Shown piece after piece: positions 25,046-34,136 of a DNA stretch of 64,000 nt. The position numbers and the translations under genes are program-made. Source of the DNA: an uncultured Clostridia bacterium (GTDB lineage: Bacteria > Bacillota > Clostridia > Oscillospirales > Ruminococcaceae). Under the pieces are notes generated by a model. That model did not search any database. It saw nothing but the letters and a program-made list of their open reading frames with translations, and was not told where the DNA came from. Location: assembly GCA_947389015.1 (NCBI GenBank), contig CANDVA010000001.1, forward strand, positions 1-64,000. The letters run 5' to 3'. Every line of letters begins with the position of its first letter. Position 1 is the stretch's first letter.

Positions 25046-27730
25046 TTACTTCTTGCCTTTCTTTTTCTTCTCGGCGCGTTTTTCACTTCTGTACGGGGTC
25101 TGAGGTCCTCCCGCGTTGGGAGCGTCGGGGCGCATTACCTGCTCGCGCTGAATGGGCGCCTGCATACGCACGGGAATAGTGAGCACAAGCTTTACAGTCT
25201 CCTCGCGGATAGCCGCTATCATCTCGTCGAACATCGCGAAGCCCTCGAAACGGTACTCATCGACGGGATTGCGCTGTGCATAGCCGCGCAGACCGATACC
25301 GTTCTTCAACTCGTCCATAGCGTCGATATGATCCATCCAATGGCGGTCGACCGTTTTCAGCAGGCACACGCGCTCGATCTCGCGCATACTCTCGCTGCCA
25401 AGCTCCTCCTCGCGGAGCTTGTACATAAGATCTCCGCGTCTCTTGACAAGCTCGGTGATATCCTTCTGCGAGATATCGTTAAGGTCGGTTATATCATACC
25501 GCAGATCGGTATCCATAAGGTACAGATTCATATAATGAGCGCGCAGACCGTTCAGATTCCAGTTTTCGGCAACGGTATCCGAGCAGTACATCTTTACCGT
25601 CTCCTCGATATCCTGGTTCATCATCTGCACGATATTGTCGTGAATATCCTCGCCGTCGAGCACCTTTCTTCTCTGGGAGTAAATGGTGTGGCGCATACGC
25701 GACATAACGTCGTCAAAATCAAGGACGTGCTTACGGATAGAGAAGTTGTTGCCCTCTATCTTCATCTGCGCCGACTCGATGGCCTTGGACAGGAAACCCG
25801 CCTCTATGGGGATATCCTCGTCGAAGTTCATAGTCTCCATAAGACGCTGCACGCGCTCGCCGCCGAACAGGCGCATAAGATCGTCCTCAAGGGAGATGTA
25901 GAAGCAGCTCTCGCCGGGGTCGCCCTGACGTCCCGAGCGTCCGCGGAGCTGATTGTCGATACGCCGCGATTCGTGACGCTCGGTACCTATAATAAACAGA
26001 CCTCCCGCATTGCGCACTTCCTCGGCTTCGGGCTTTATTTTTTCATCAAACTTCGCGATAAGCTCCTGGTACTTTTGGCGCGCCGCAATTATCTCCTCAT
26101 CGTCGGTCTCAGCAAAACCCGTAGCCTCCTGAATGATCTGCTCGGAATAGTCGAGCTTTCTCATCTCGGCAAGCGCCAGATACTCCGAGTTGCCGCCAAG
26201 CTTGATATCCGTACCGCGTCCCGCCATGTTCGTCGCGATAGTTACCGCGTTCTTTTTGCCCGCCTGCGCGACGATCTCCGCCTCGCGCTCGTGGTTCTTC
26301 GCGTTGAGCACCTCGTGCTTGATACCGCGCGCCTTTAGAAGCTTTGATAACTGCTCGGACTTCTCGATGGTCACCGTGCCGACAAGCACAGGCTGACCCT
26401 TTTTATGGCACTCCTCCACCTGATCGCATACGGCTTTCAGCTTGCCGTGAACGTTCTTGTATATCTTATCGTGGTTATCTACGCGGATAACGGGCTTGTT
26501 GGTGGGTATCTCGATAACGTCGAGCGAGTATATCTGCCTGAACTCGTCCTCCTCGGTCATTGCGGTACCCGTCATACCCGACAGCTTGCTGTAAAGACGG
26601 AAGAAGTTCTGGAACGTAATGGTAGCGAGCGTCTTGCTCTCGTGGTTTACCTTTACGCCCTCCTTAGCCTCGATAGCCTGATGCAGACCCTGATTGTAGC
26701 GGCGTCCGAACATCAGACGACCCGTAAACTCGTCGACGATAACGATCTCACCGTCGCGGATAACGTAATCTACGTCCAGTTTCATTATACCGTTCGCGCG
26801 GATAGCCTGGTTAATATGGTGAAGCAAGGTCATATTCTCGGGGTCCATAAGGTTCTCAACGTTGAAATACTTCTCCGCCTTGGCTACGCCCGCGGGCAAG
26901 AGGTTACAAGTCTTTTCCTTTTCGTCCACAAGATAGTCGCCGTCGAAGTCCTTGTCGTACTCCTCCTTGGTGTCTATCTCAACGACCTTGTCCATTTTGA
27001 GCGTCTTGGCAAACCTGTCCGCCTTTTCGTACAGGTCGCTGGACTTTTCGCCCTGACCCGAGATGATAAGCGGCGTTCTCGCCTCGTCTATAAGAATGGA
27101 GTCCACCTCGTCGACTATCGCGAAATTCGGCTCGCGCTGTACGAGATCTTTCTTGTAAAGGCACATATTGTCGCGCAGATAGTCGAAACCAAGCTCGTTG
27201 TTGGTCGCATAGGTGATGTCGCAGGCATACGCGGCGCGGCGCTGGTCGTTGTTCAGATCGTGAGTGATAAGCCCGACTGTCAGCCCCATGAAGCGGTGTA
27301 CCTTGGCCATGAGCTCGCTGTCGCGCTTGGCAAGGTAATCGTTGACCGTGACGATATGCACGCCCTTGCCTGTCAGCGCGTTAAGATAGGACGGCAAGCA
27401 CGCTACGAACGTCTTGCCCTCGCCCGTTCTCATCTCCGCGATACGTCCCTGGTGGAGTACTATACCGCCGATTATCTGCACGGGATAGTGACGTATGCCG
27501 ATAACGCGGTCGGAAGCCTCGCGGCAGGCGGCAAACGCCTCAGGCAGGATATCGTCGAGTGTCTCGCCGTTGGCGAGGCGCTCCTTCAGGATACCCGTTT
27601 GAGACCTAAGCTCCTTGTCGGACATTGCCTTGTACTTATCCTCAAGGTCGAGAACCGCCTGTTTTATCGGCTCAATACGCTTGAGCTCGCGTGAAGAATA
27701 AGTTCCGAAGATAGATTTGATAATTCCCAT
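25046..27730 (-). CDS. secA: Preprotein translocase ATPase SecA
   Basis: 894 aa. Motor that drives unfolded preproteins through SecYEG. Contains the DEAD motor I P-loop [28 protein letters not shown], the preprotein-binding domain, motor II with [13 protein letters not shown] and [12 protein letters not shown], and the helical wing. The C-terminus is Lys-rich (EKKKKGKK) and lacks the Cys-His zinc motif used for SecB binding, which is common in Firmicutes. ATG after AAAGGTAAAAT. Confidence 0.97.
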   Translation of the reverse strand: MGIIKSIFGTYSSRELKRIEPIKQAVLDLEDKYKAMSDKELRSQTGILKERLANGETLDDILPEAFAACREASDRVIGIRHYPVQIIGGIVLHQGRIAEMRTGEGKTFVACLPSYLNALTGKGVHIVTVNDYLAKRDSELMAKVHRFMGLTVGLITHDLNNDQRRAAYACDITYATNNELGFDYLRDNMCLYKKDLVQREPNFAIVDEVDSILIDEARTPLIISGQGEKSSDLYEKADRFAKTLKMDKVVEIDTKEEYDKDFDGDYLVDEKEKTCNLLPAGVAKAEKYFNVENLMDPENMTLLHHINQAIRANGIMKLDVDYVIRDGEIVIVDEFTGRLMFGRRYNQGLHQAIEAKEGVKVNHESKTLATITFQNFFRLYSKLSGMTGTAMTEEDEFRQIYSLDVIEIPTNKPVIRVDNHDKIYKNVHGKLKAVCDQVEECHKKGQPVLVGTVTIEKSEQLSKLLKARGIKHEVLNAKNHEREAEIVAQAGKKNAVTIATNMAGRGTDIKLGGNSEYLALAEMRKLDYSEQIIQEATGFAETDDEEIIAARQKYQELIAKFDEKIKPEAEEVRNAGGLFIIGTERHESRRIDNQLRGRSGRQGDPGESCFYISLEDDLMRLFGGERVQRLMETMNFDEDIPIEAGFLSKAIESAQMKIEGNNFSIRKHVLDFDDVMSRMRHTIYSQRRKVLDGEDIHDNIVQMMNQDIEETVKMYCSDTVAENWNLNGLRAHYMNLYLMDTDLRYDITDLNDISQKDITELVKRRGDLMYKLREEELGSESMREIERVCLLKTVDRHWMDHIDAMDELKNGIGLRGYAQRNPVDEYRFEGFAMFDEMIAAIREETVKLVLTIPVRMQAPIQREQVMRPDAPNAGGPQTPYRSEKRAEKKKKGKK

Positions 27731-27806
27731 ATTTTACCTTTCCTTTGTGAGAGGGCTTGCGGCACTCTCCTGTACACATAAAAGTATAAACAAATATACA
27801 ATTTAT

Positions 27807-27835
27807 ATTATACACCCAAAATACGGTTTTGTCAA
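27807..27835 (-). promoter_or_regulatory. Sigma-A promoter of secA
   Basis: On the minus strand TTGACA (27835-27830), 17-base spacer, TATAAT (27812-27807): a full consensus, with ~75 bases of leader before the ATG. Confidence 0.88.
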
Positions 27836-27888
27836 TAGTAATAAATAAAGAAAGATGAAACGTTTTTTCAAAAAAATGCAACCTTTTT

Positions 27889-27900
27889 GACCGCTCGGTC
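27889..27900. promoter_or_regulatory. Palindrome GACCG-CT-CGGTC upstream of the transglutaminase lipoprotein gene
   Basis: A 12-bp inverted repeat about 45 bases before the gene start, of the size bound by TetR-family dimers. No cognate regulator gene is next to it; no promoter boxes could be tied to it. Confidence 0.35.
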
Positions 27901-27945
27901 GTGTTATCAGTGAAAGGGATAAAAAATACTTTTTGGAGGACTACT

Positions 27946-30465
27946 ATGGTAAACAGAAAATTTTTTACGCGGATCTCCGCGGCGGCGCTTTGTATGAGCT
28001 TACTGCTCACGGGGTGCGATAAAAGCGGCACTGAGAGCCTGCCCGACAGCAGCGCGAGCGATAAAAACAGCACGAGCTCGGATACGGGCTCCTCAGGAGG
28101 AAATTCCGTGCCTATGCCAAGCTATGGGGCAACGGTCTCCGTAGAGGATATCAAAAACGCCTACGGCTCAGCGGACAACGATATTATGCCGCTGTACAAT
28201 ATCGACCCGACCGAGAGCTTTGACTTCGAGTTCGCGGTGAGCTGGGATGATCTTCTCGGCGTGAACGCTCGGGATATGGTCTCGGTACACACCGACCCGC
28301 GCTGTCTGCCCGAGAGCGAGATCTACACCTACGGCACCATGGACTATACCGAAAACGGCGGTACGCGCGTCAACATCGCCCCGATAAGCGGACCTCTCGC
28401 CACCGACGCGGAGACCGACGATATGCTTGAAAACGGCGTTGAGACATGGGGCAATGCTTCGATATACTACATCGCGGTGCGCTATGACAGCGAAGCCGAA
28501 ACGCCCACCAAGCTCGACGAACCGAAAATTATCCCGTTTACGGTCAAGCACGAGCTTCCCGTGCCTACGCTCAAGGGCGTTGTAGACCCTACGGGGCGGT
28601 TCAAGCTGGTGTGGGAGCCCGTCGAGGGCGCGGACAGCTACAACGTGTACACCTACGGCAGCACCGATATCAACTACACGGGAGATATAAACGAGCCCGT
28701 GGCGGGCGCGGAAAAAGCATATGATGTAAACGGCGACAGCCATCTTCTAAAGGACGCGAACACGACCGAAACGGAATTCGACGACTTTGCGGGAACAGGT
28801 CACAGTCTGGCGGTGCATGAGCGCTCCGTAACGGGCGAGGAATACGTTCTCGGACAGAATTACAGCGTGAACGGCTCGTATTTCGTGACCGCCGTTTTCG
28901 GTAACAAGGAAAGCTCGCTGTCCAATATCGTGAACACAGCCGACCTTATCCTGCCGTTCAAACCAATAGACGAGGACGACATTATGATGGAGCGCTACGA
29001 GGACGAGGCTCTGCTGCCGAAAACCATGCGCGTGCTGAATATCGACGGTTCGGTCACCGAAAGAAGTATCGCCTATTCGTTCTTCTGGGGCAACTCCTAC
29101 CTCGCGGAGGAGGAGAATTTGGGTATCGACCCGAGAATTCCCGAATATCAGTACACGGTAGAGGGCACGGCGATATCGGGATTTGTTACCATGATGCAGG
29201 AAAACCGCATGGAGATATACGCCGACAAGCAGAACGGCGAAGCTCCGACGGGGCATATCGGCACAGGGAACAGCACGTCGGTGAAGTCCGACCCCGAAAA
29301 CGATAGCGAATTCAATCCGAGCGCGGACGTTCCCACCATAATCGAGCCGGAGGGAGAGGTCTCCGCGCCCAACGACGGTAACAAAACCCTTGTCGAGCGG
29401 CAGACCGAGAATACCGAAAAACACCTCGAAAGCGGAAACGCGGCAACCGTCGATAATTCGGAATATCCCGTTTTCGCGGACAGCGCCGAGGAAGAATGGC
29501 TGGCGAGAAATCTTATCGCGGGAAACGAGACCATCCCGCTTGAAGCGTTTCCGAGCCTGCAAATATATGAAAATCTTGCCGATGTTTTCCAGAAAGTCTA
29601 TTATCAGAACCCGTATGTGCTCGGCGTTACCTCTTACAAATACGATTACGCCGCTCTCACGCTGAACGTCAGATACTGCTACACTAAGGACGAGATCGCG
29701 AGTCGGCAGGCGGAACTCTTCTCGGAGGCGAACGGGATAATCGGCAATACCGTAAGCTCCGATATGTCGGACGGCGAGAAATGCCGCGCGCTGTATAACT
29801 ACTTCAACGCGAACACCGTCTATGACGAAGAGGCGGTCGAGGAAGCGGAGCGTAACAACTACACCAAGGGCGAGGGCTGGAAGGACGCGGAGGACGCGTT
29901 CAACGCCTACGGTATTATCGTAAACAAAAAGGGCGTGTGCCAGTCGTATGCGTTGTCGTACAAGCTGCTGTGCTATCTTTGCGGCGTTGAAGCCAAGGTC
30001 GTTACGGGTTATCTTGACAATACGCTCCCGCACGCGTGGAACGCCGTAAAGCTTGACGGCGAATGGTATCAGACCGACTGCACCAACAACGAGACCAACT
30101 GCGGTATACCGTTCTTCCTCTACGAGGCGGGCGAAAACGACCTCGCTATGACAGGCTACACCGAGGACAAGATGTACGAACTCGATCTCGCGGTCGGACT
30201 GTATGCGGTAGCGGACTCCGACAGGGAATACTACGAAGCAAACGGTCTGTGTGCCGCAAACGCCGACGAATACAAAACCGTGCTCGCCACGTGTCTTGAA
30301 AACCCCTCCGAGGTTATTGCCATACGCTACACGGGAGGATATGTCCCGCAGGACGAGATAATTAAAGCCGTTGTCGAGGTCTACAATATGAAAGGCATGG
30401 AAGATAAGCTCGCGTCACTCGGATTTGGAATATCTAACAGCTTTATCCTGCTGATCAACAAATAA
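27946..30465 (+). CDS. Large lipoprotein with transglutaminase-like domain
   Basis: 839 aa from the ATG after TTGGAGGAC. Signal peptide with lipobox LLTGC, a Ser/Gly/Asp-rich linker, then ~500 residues of beta-rich, fibronectin-like segments (around 200-330) and a C-terminal transglutaminase-like cysteine peptidase fold. The triad is visible: Cys665 in KKGVCQSYA, His696 in LPHAWNAV, Asp711 in YQTDCTN. Predicted outer-face enzyme, acting as protease, amidase or crosslinker; substrate unknown. Single-gene unit closed by a terminator. Confidence 0.85.
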   Translation: MVNRKFFTRISAAALCMSLLLTGCDKSGTESLPDSSASDKNSTSSDTGSSGGNSVPMPSYGATVSVEDIKNAYGSADNDIMPLYNIDPTESFDFEFAVSWDDLLGVNARDMVSVHTDPRCLPESEIYTYGTMDYTENGGTRVNIAPISGPLATDAETDDMLENGVETWGNASIYYIAVRYDSEAETPTKLDEPKIIPFTVKHELPVPTLKGVVDPTGRFKLVWEPVEGADSYNVYTYGSTDINYTGDINEPVAGAEKAYDVNGDSHLLKDANTTETEFDDFAGTGHSLAVHERSVTGEEYVLGQNYSVNGSYFVTAVFGNKESSLSNIVNTADLILPFKPIDEDDIMMERYEDEALLPKTMRVLNIDGSVTERSIAYSFFWGNSYLAEEENLGIDPRIPEYQYTVEGTAISGFVTMMQENRMEIYADKQNGEAPTGHIGTGNSTSVKSDPENDSEFNPSADVPTIIEPEGEVSAPNDGNKTLVERQTENTEKHLESGNAATVDNSEYPVFADSAEEEWLARNLIAGNETIPLEAFPSLQIYENLADVFQKVYYQNPYVLGVTSYKYDYAALTLNVRYCYTKDEIASRQAELFSEANGIIGNTVSSDMSDGEKCRALYNYFNANTVYDEEAVEEAERNNYTKGEGWKDAEDAFNAYGIIVNKKGVCQSYALSYKLLCYLCGVEAKVVTGYLDNTLPHAWNAVKLDGEWYQTDCTNNETNCGIPFFLYEAGENDLAMTGYTEDKMYELDLAVGLYAVADSDREYYEANGLCAANADEYKTVLATCLENPSEVIAIRYTGGYVPQDEIIKAVVEVYNMKGMEDKLASLGFGISNSFILLINK

Positions 30466-30472
30466 AAAGCGA

Positions 30473-30500
30473 AGAACGGAGTTTTACGCTCCGTTCTTTA
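30473..30500 (+). terminator. Terminator of the transglutaminase lipoprotein gene
   Basis: 9-bp perfect stem AGAACGGAG (30473-30481)/CTCCGTTCT (30489-30497), followed by TTATTTAT. Confidence 0.8.
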
Positions 30501-30599
30501 TTTATAGCACCGCCTCCGCAATAAAAATTTATAAACATAGTTATGCCTATTGGCGAAAAAATATTTAGTTTTTTGTTGAAATTAACCAAACGACTTATA

Positions 30600-30628
30600 T
30601 TGACAAGAGCGTCATATTTTGATATAAT
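30600..30628 (+). promoter_or_regulatory. Sigma-A promoter of the chemoreceptor gene
   Basis: TTGACA (30600-30605), 17-base spacer, TATAAT (30623-30628). Sequence between 30501 and 30599 is AT-rich and shows nothing else. Confidence 0.85.
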
Positions 30629-30686
30629 TAAATATATATCACGCCGAATTATCGACATTAATTAATTTTGTGAAGGGACTGGGTTT

Positions 30687-32594
30687 ATGAATTCTAGAAT
30701 TGGAAGAAAACTGCTGTTGGCGATCATTATCTGCCTTGTGCTGACGATCGTTGTTGTAAACGTGTTCACTGTTAAACTGTCGGGCGGCAACACCGATAGG
30801 CTTATGATGTCGCAGACCGAAACGGGTATGCATACGTTGGTTGCAGCCAAGGAGGTGCAATTGGACAAGGTTGAGGATATGCTCGGCGATATGGAGTACA
30901 GCGGTCTCCTGAGGTCCGATGCGTCCCCCGAGGAACTCGACGCATTTTTTAACTCAAAGAAAAAGACCGAAAGCGACTTTGCGGCTATCATGGATTCAAG
31001 CGGCAATATCGTATGGAAAACGGACAACTTCGACCTTGCCGATTTTAACCTCGCGAGAGCGAGCGCGGGATATACGGGCGTCGTGAGCGATTCCAAAAGC
31101 GGACTCGCATTACAGACGGCTAAAGGCACCGTTGACGGCGGCGCTGCCGTTTCCGGTATGTACCTCAGTGAGAACAGCTGGATAGACGCGGTAAAAGAGC
31201 AGAGCACCGCCGAGATTACGATAATAGACGGCAAGACTCGTATCGCGACTACCATTATAAACAACGGTCAGAGAGCGGTCGGCACGACTATTCCCGATAA
31301 GCCCGCACAGGTAGTTGTTGACGGCGGCAACACCTTTGAAGATACCATTGATATACTTGGACAGAGACATTATGTTTTCTACCGCCCGATGTTTGACATA
31401 AACAATAAGGTAGTCGGCGCATATTTTGCGGGTTTCTCGGCTGCCGAGGCGGAACAGCTCAGAGTGCAGCTCATTATCGTTTCTACGATAGCGGCAGTTA
31501 TCATAGGCGGCATTATGCTGGTGATCGTTGGATTTTACGCAATCAAAACAATTCTCCGTCCCATTCAGGAAGCTGAAAAGCTGGCGGACAGCATGAGCCG
31601 CGGCGCGCTCCACGAGCCGAACTCCGATTATAAATTCGGAAACGACGAGCTGGGCGACTTTGTACACAAGCTCGAATTCACCAAAAACGAGCTGAATTCG
31701 TATGTTGCGGACATTAACAACGTGCTTTCACAGATGGCTACGGGCGATTTTACCGTAAAGCCCAAGGTTACATACCTCGGCGACTTCGTTCAGATCAGCG
31801 AGTCGTTTGAACAGATCGAGGGTTCGCTCCATGAGATCATCGGCAATATAAATCAGTCCTCCAAGGACGTAAGGAACGGGTCGGAGCAGATCGCCGAGGG
31901 CTCACAGGTTCTCGCGGACGGCACCACGCGTCAGGCGGCGGCTATCGAAGAATTGTCCGCGTCTATCAACGAGATCGCCGAAAAGGTTCAGCAGAGCGCC
32001 CATAACGCTGCCGAGGCAAGCAAAATATCCGTTCAGAGTTCCGAGAAAATCACGTATCAGAACGACGAGGTAAAGAATATGCTCGCCGCTATGGACGAGA
32101 TCAAGGAGAAGTCCGATCAGATCAAGAATATCATCAAGGCTATCGACGATATCGCGTTCCAGACCAATATCCTCGCGCTGAACGCCGCTATCGAGGCTGC
32201 CCGCGCGGGCGCCGCAGGCAAGGGCTTTGCGGTCGTTGCGGACGAGGTCCGCAACCTCGCGGCAAAGAGCGCGGAATCCGCGGCACAGACCGGCGAGCTT
32301 ATCAACGCGACTATCGCGGCGGTAGACAAGGGCACCGTGATAGCGCAGAGCACCGCAGATACAATGAAGGAAGTTACCGAGCTTGCGGACCGCACCAACA
32401 AATACATCGGCGAGATTTCCGTTGCCGCCGACGATCAGGCTGATTCTATCGAACAGGTAAAGACCGGTATCGATCAGATATCCACGGTCGTACAGCAGAA
32501 TTCCGCTACCGCAGAGCAGACAGCCGCTTCCTGCGAGCAGCTGAGCGGTCAGTCCGCAATGCTCGAGGAGCAGATCCAGAAACTTCGCGTATAA
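30687..32594 (+). CDS. Methyl-accepting chemotaxis protein
   Basis: 635 aa. TM1 at ~8-29, an extracellular Cache-type sensor (~30-255; [20 protein letters not shown] is the end of the sensor), TM2 at ~257-283, a HAMP domain, then the long coiled-coil signalling domain. The hairpin tip is well conserved: [15 protein letters not shown] and [13 protein letters not shown], split here. Implies a chemotaxis system elsewhere, since no che or flagellar gene is in the window. ATG after GAAGGGA. Ligand unknown. Confidence 0.93.
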   Translation: MNSRIGRKLLLAIIICLVLTIVVVNVFTVKLSGGNTDRLMMSQTETGMHTLVAAKEVQLDKVEDMLGDMEYSGLLRSDASPEELDAFFNSKKKTESDFAAIMDSSGNIVWKTDNFDLADFNLARASAGYTGVVSDSKSGLALQTAKGTVDGGAAVSGMYLSENSWIDAVKEQSTAEITIIDGKTRIATTIINNGQRAVGTTIPDKPAQVVVDGGNTFEDTIDILGQRHYVFYRPMFDINNKVVGAYFAGFSAAEAEQLRVQLIIVSTIAAVIIGGIMLVIVGFYAIKTILRPIQEAEKLADSMSRGALHEPNSDYKFGNDELGDFVHKLEFTKNELNSYVADINNVLSQMATGDFTVKPKVTYLGDFVQISESFEQIEGSLHEIIGNINQSSKDVRNGSEQIAEGSQVLADGTTRQAAAIEELSASINEIAEKVQQSAHNAAEASKISVQSSEKITYQNDEVKNMLAAMDEIKEKSDQIKNIIKAIDDIAFQTNILALNAAIEAARAGAAGKGFAVVADEVRNLAAKSAESAAQTGELINATIAAVDKGTVIAQSTADTMKEVTELADRTNKYIGEISVAADDQADSIEQVKTGIDQISTVVQQNSATAEQTAASCEQLSGQSAMLEEQIQKLRV

Positions 32595-32614
32595 TTGAAT
32601 AAGGCATAATTCAC

Positions 32615-32666
32615 ACTCCTTTGCAGATAATACCTATATCGGAATTATTTGCAAAGGAGTTGTTTT
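32615..32666 (+). terminator. 17-bp hairpin that is both chemoreceptor terminator and RBS mask for the next gene
   Basis: ACTCCTTTGCAGATAAT (32615-32631) pairs with ATTATTTGCAAAGGAGT (32644-32660), one G-T pair, loop of 12. A TGTTTTTA tract follows directly, so it fits a rho-independent terminator. The 3' arm contains AAAGGAG, the only ribosome site for the gene starting at 32668. Confidence 0.7.
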
Positions 32667-32667
32667 T

Positions 32668-32949
32668 ATGTCGAAATTCGGAAAAACGGCAGTGCTCGCG
32701 GCGGCGTTTTGTCTCGCCTCGCAAACGATAACGCTTGCGAACGCGTCTGCGGACGCGGTATATTTCATACTGTGCGAGTACAACGGAAAAATAGCGCTTA
32801 TGGAGGAAGGGGTCGACGAGCCCATAGCGGTGTACAAAACGCCGATAAGCTCCCTCTACCCCGCGGACGCGGAGCTGCTCCGCGAGGGCATACGTCTGAA
32901 GAACCGCGCCGAGCTCTCGCGGCTTATTGAGGATCTTGATTTGGAGTAA
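32668..32949 (+). CDS. Small secreted protein with BofC C-terminal-like domain
   Basis: 93 aa. N-terminal hydrophobic segment ending in ALANASA-like Ala-rich residues suggests a signal peptide (~1-29). The rest, AVYFILCEYNGKIALMEEG and the later LREGIRLKNRAELSRLIEDL, resembles the short BofC-C domain found alone in many clostridial proteins, which in Bacillus is part of the SpoIVB inhibitor in sporulation. Function inferred by family. Its ribosome site is buried in the hairpin before it. Confidence 0.65.
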   Translation: MSKFGKTAVLAAAFCLASQTITLANASADAVYFILCEYNGKIALMEEGVDEPIAVYKTPISSLYPADAELLREGIRLKNRAELSRLIEDLDLE

Positions 32950-33059
32950 CAGCCGCGAATATTAACAAAAGTTTATCTTTGTTGTTGATTACGCCAACAG
33001 TCTCGGACAAAATTTACCCGCGATTTGTTTAAATAGCAGAAAAACCGCCGATATGCCAC

Positions 33060-33103
33060 ATTCCGCAACATATTGTCCTTTTTGGGACAATATGTTGCGG
33101 AAT
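33060..33103. repeat. Perfect 19-bp inverted repeat upstream of the lipid-cluster promoter
   Basis: ATTCCGCAACATATTGTCC (33060-33078), loop TTTTTG, then its exact complement (33085-33103). It ends 6 bases before the -35 box of the plsC-like promoter and has no T tract on either side, so it looks like an operator or DNA structure more than a terminator. The 32950-33059 stretch holds nothing else I recognise. Confidence 0.75.
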
Positions 33104-33109
33104 TGCCCA

Positions 33110-33138
33110 TTGAAAAAAAAGCGTTCGGCGGTTATAAT
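33110..33138 (+). promoter_or_regulatory. Sigma-A promoter of the acyltransferase-ACP-KS cluster
   Basis: TTGAAA (33110-33115), 17-base spacer, TATAAT (33133-33138), 32 bases before the first start codon. Likely drives 33171-38918, as no terminator is visible until 38924. Confidence 0.8.
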
Positions 33139-33170
33139 ATTTAATGTAAGTAATTAAGGGGAGCGGTATT

Positions 33171-33836
33171 GTGAACAATAACGTCAAAAGGCAGACGCTG
33201 TGGGGCAGGCTTTTTCAAGTGCTCATCATTTGGACGGTGTATTTTTTGTTCCGCCCCAAGGTGATATTCATCGATAAAACGCTGAAGAAACGCCTTAAAG
33301 GTATGCCATGCGTGTTCGTCGGCAACCACACGCATCACTTTGACGGGGCATACGGTCCCGCCGTGCTGTGGCGGTATAAACCGTATATTCTCGTCAAGAA
33401 GCAGTGGTACGAGAAAAAGCGGACGGGAAAAATGATATCGTGGTGTCGGAGCATACCGATAAATCTCGACGAAGCAGACGGCTCCTGGTACGCAGCGGCG
33501 GAAGCGGTAGTTGAAAACGGCGGCTCTCTGATGATCTTTCCCGAGGGCGGACTTTCGCGCGACGGGGAAATTCACGAGTTCAAGCCCGGAGCGGCGCTGC
33601 TCTCGGCAAAAAAGGGCGTGCCGATAGTACCCTGCGCAATATACGGTACATATTCGCCAGTGTTTGGTATGCGGCAGAAAATGCTCGTCGGCAAGCCTAT
33701 CGAGAGCATCTGTCCCGAGAATATGCGCCACAGCAAATACGCGCGGCAGCTTATTTCCGAGGCGGAAAAATCGGTTCGGGAGCTGTACGCTCAAATGGTC
33801 GAAAAATACGGCGACTGCGGGCAGTACCACAAGTAA
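33171..33836 (+). CDS. PlsC-like 1-acylglycerol-3-phosphate acyltransferase
   Basis: 221 aa. LPLAT fold with catalytic His53-x4-Asp58 (NHTHHFD), the FPEGGLSRDG substrate motif near residue 125 and VPIVPCAIYGTYSPV further on. N-terminal hydrophobic stretch (~12-28) for membrane association. GTG start after AAGGGGAG. As first gene of an ACP/ketosynthase cluster, it may transfer the cluster's acyl product onto a glycerolipid instead of doing general phospholipid synthesis (inference). Confidence 0.88.
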   Translation: MNNNVKRQTLWGRLFQVLIIWTVYFLFRPKVIFIDKTLKKRLKGMPCVFVGNHTHHFDGAYGPAVLWRYKPYILVKKQWYEKKRTGKMISWCRSIPINLDEADGSWYAAAEAVVENGGSLMIFPEGGLSRDGEIHEFKPGAALLSAKKGVPIVPCAIYGTYSPVFGMRQKMLVGKPIESICPENMRHSKYARQLISEAEKSVRELYAQMVEKYGDCGQYHK

Positions 33837-33886
33837 ATCACGGCATAAAGCCGAAAAATCATAAGTATTCAAAGGAGAAAATTACA

Positions 33887-34135
33887 ATGTCTAACACAGA
33901 AATTTGCGAGAAGATCAAGGGTATGTTGGTGGAGAATCTGAGAATTCCCGCCGACGAGCTGGAATTTGATTCGGAGCTTTTCGGCGACGATATCGGACTG
34001 GATTCCATTGACTCTATCGAAATAATCGCGGGTATCGACAGCCTTTTCGGCGTACAGATGACAGGCGCGGCAAGAGAAAACTTCAAGTCTATCGAAACGC
34101 TTGCTAAGTACGTTGAGGAGCATCAGGGTGAGTAA
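33887..34135 (+). CDS. Acyl carrier protein of the cluster
   Basis: 82 aa four-helix ACP with the phosphopantetheine site in IGLDSIDSIE (Ser40). It is acidic, as usual for ACPs. The Ile after Ser where primary-metabolism ACPs have Leu suggests a specialised carrier. ATG after AAAGGAGAAA. Two bases before the ketosynthase start. Confidence 0.93.
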   Translation: MSNTEICEKIKGMLVENLRIPADELEFDSELFGDDIGLDSIDSIEIIAGIDSLFGVQMTGAARENFKSIETLAKYVEEHQGE

Positions 34136-34136
34136 T

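Noticed and set aside
24914-27694. Two long plus-strand frames (474 and 429 codons) opposite the epimerase/secA region
   Set aside because: Antisense shadows of secA and the epimerase caused by codon bias; no domains, ribosome sites or promoters.
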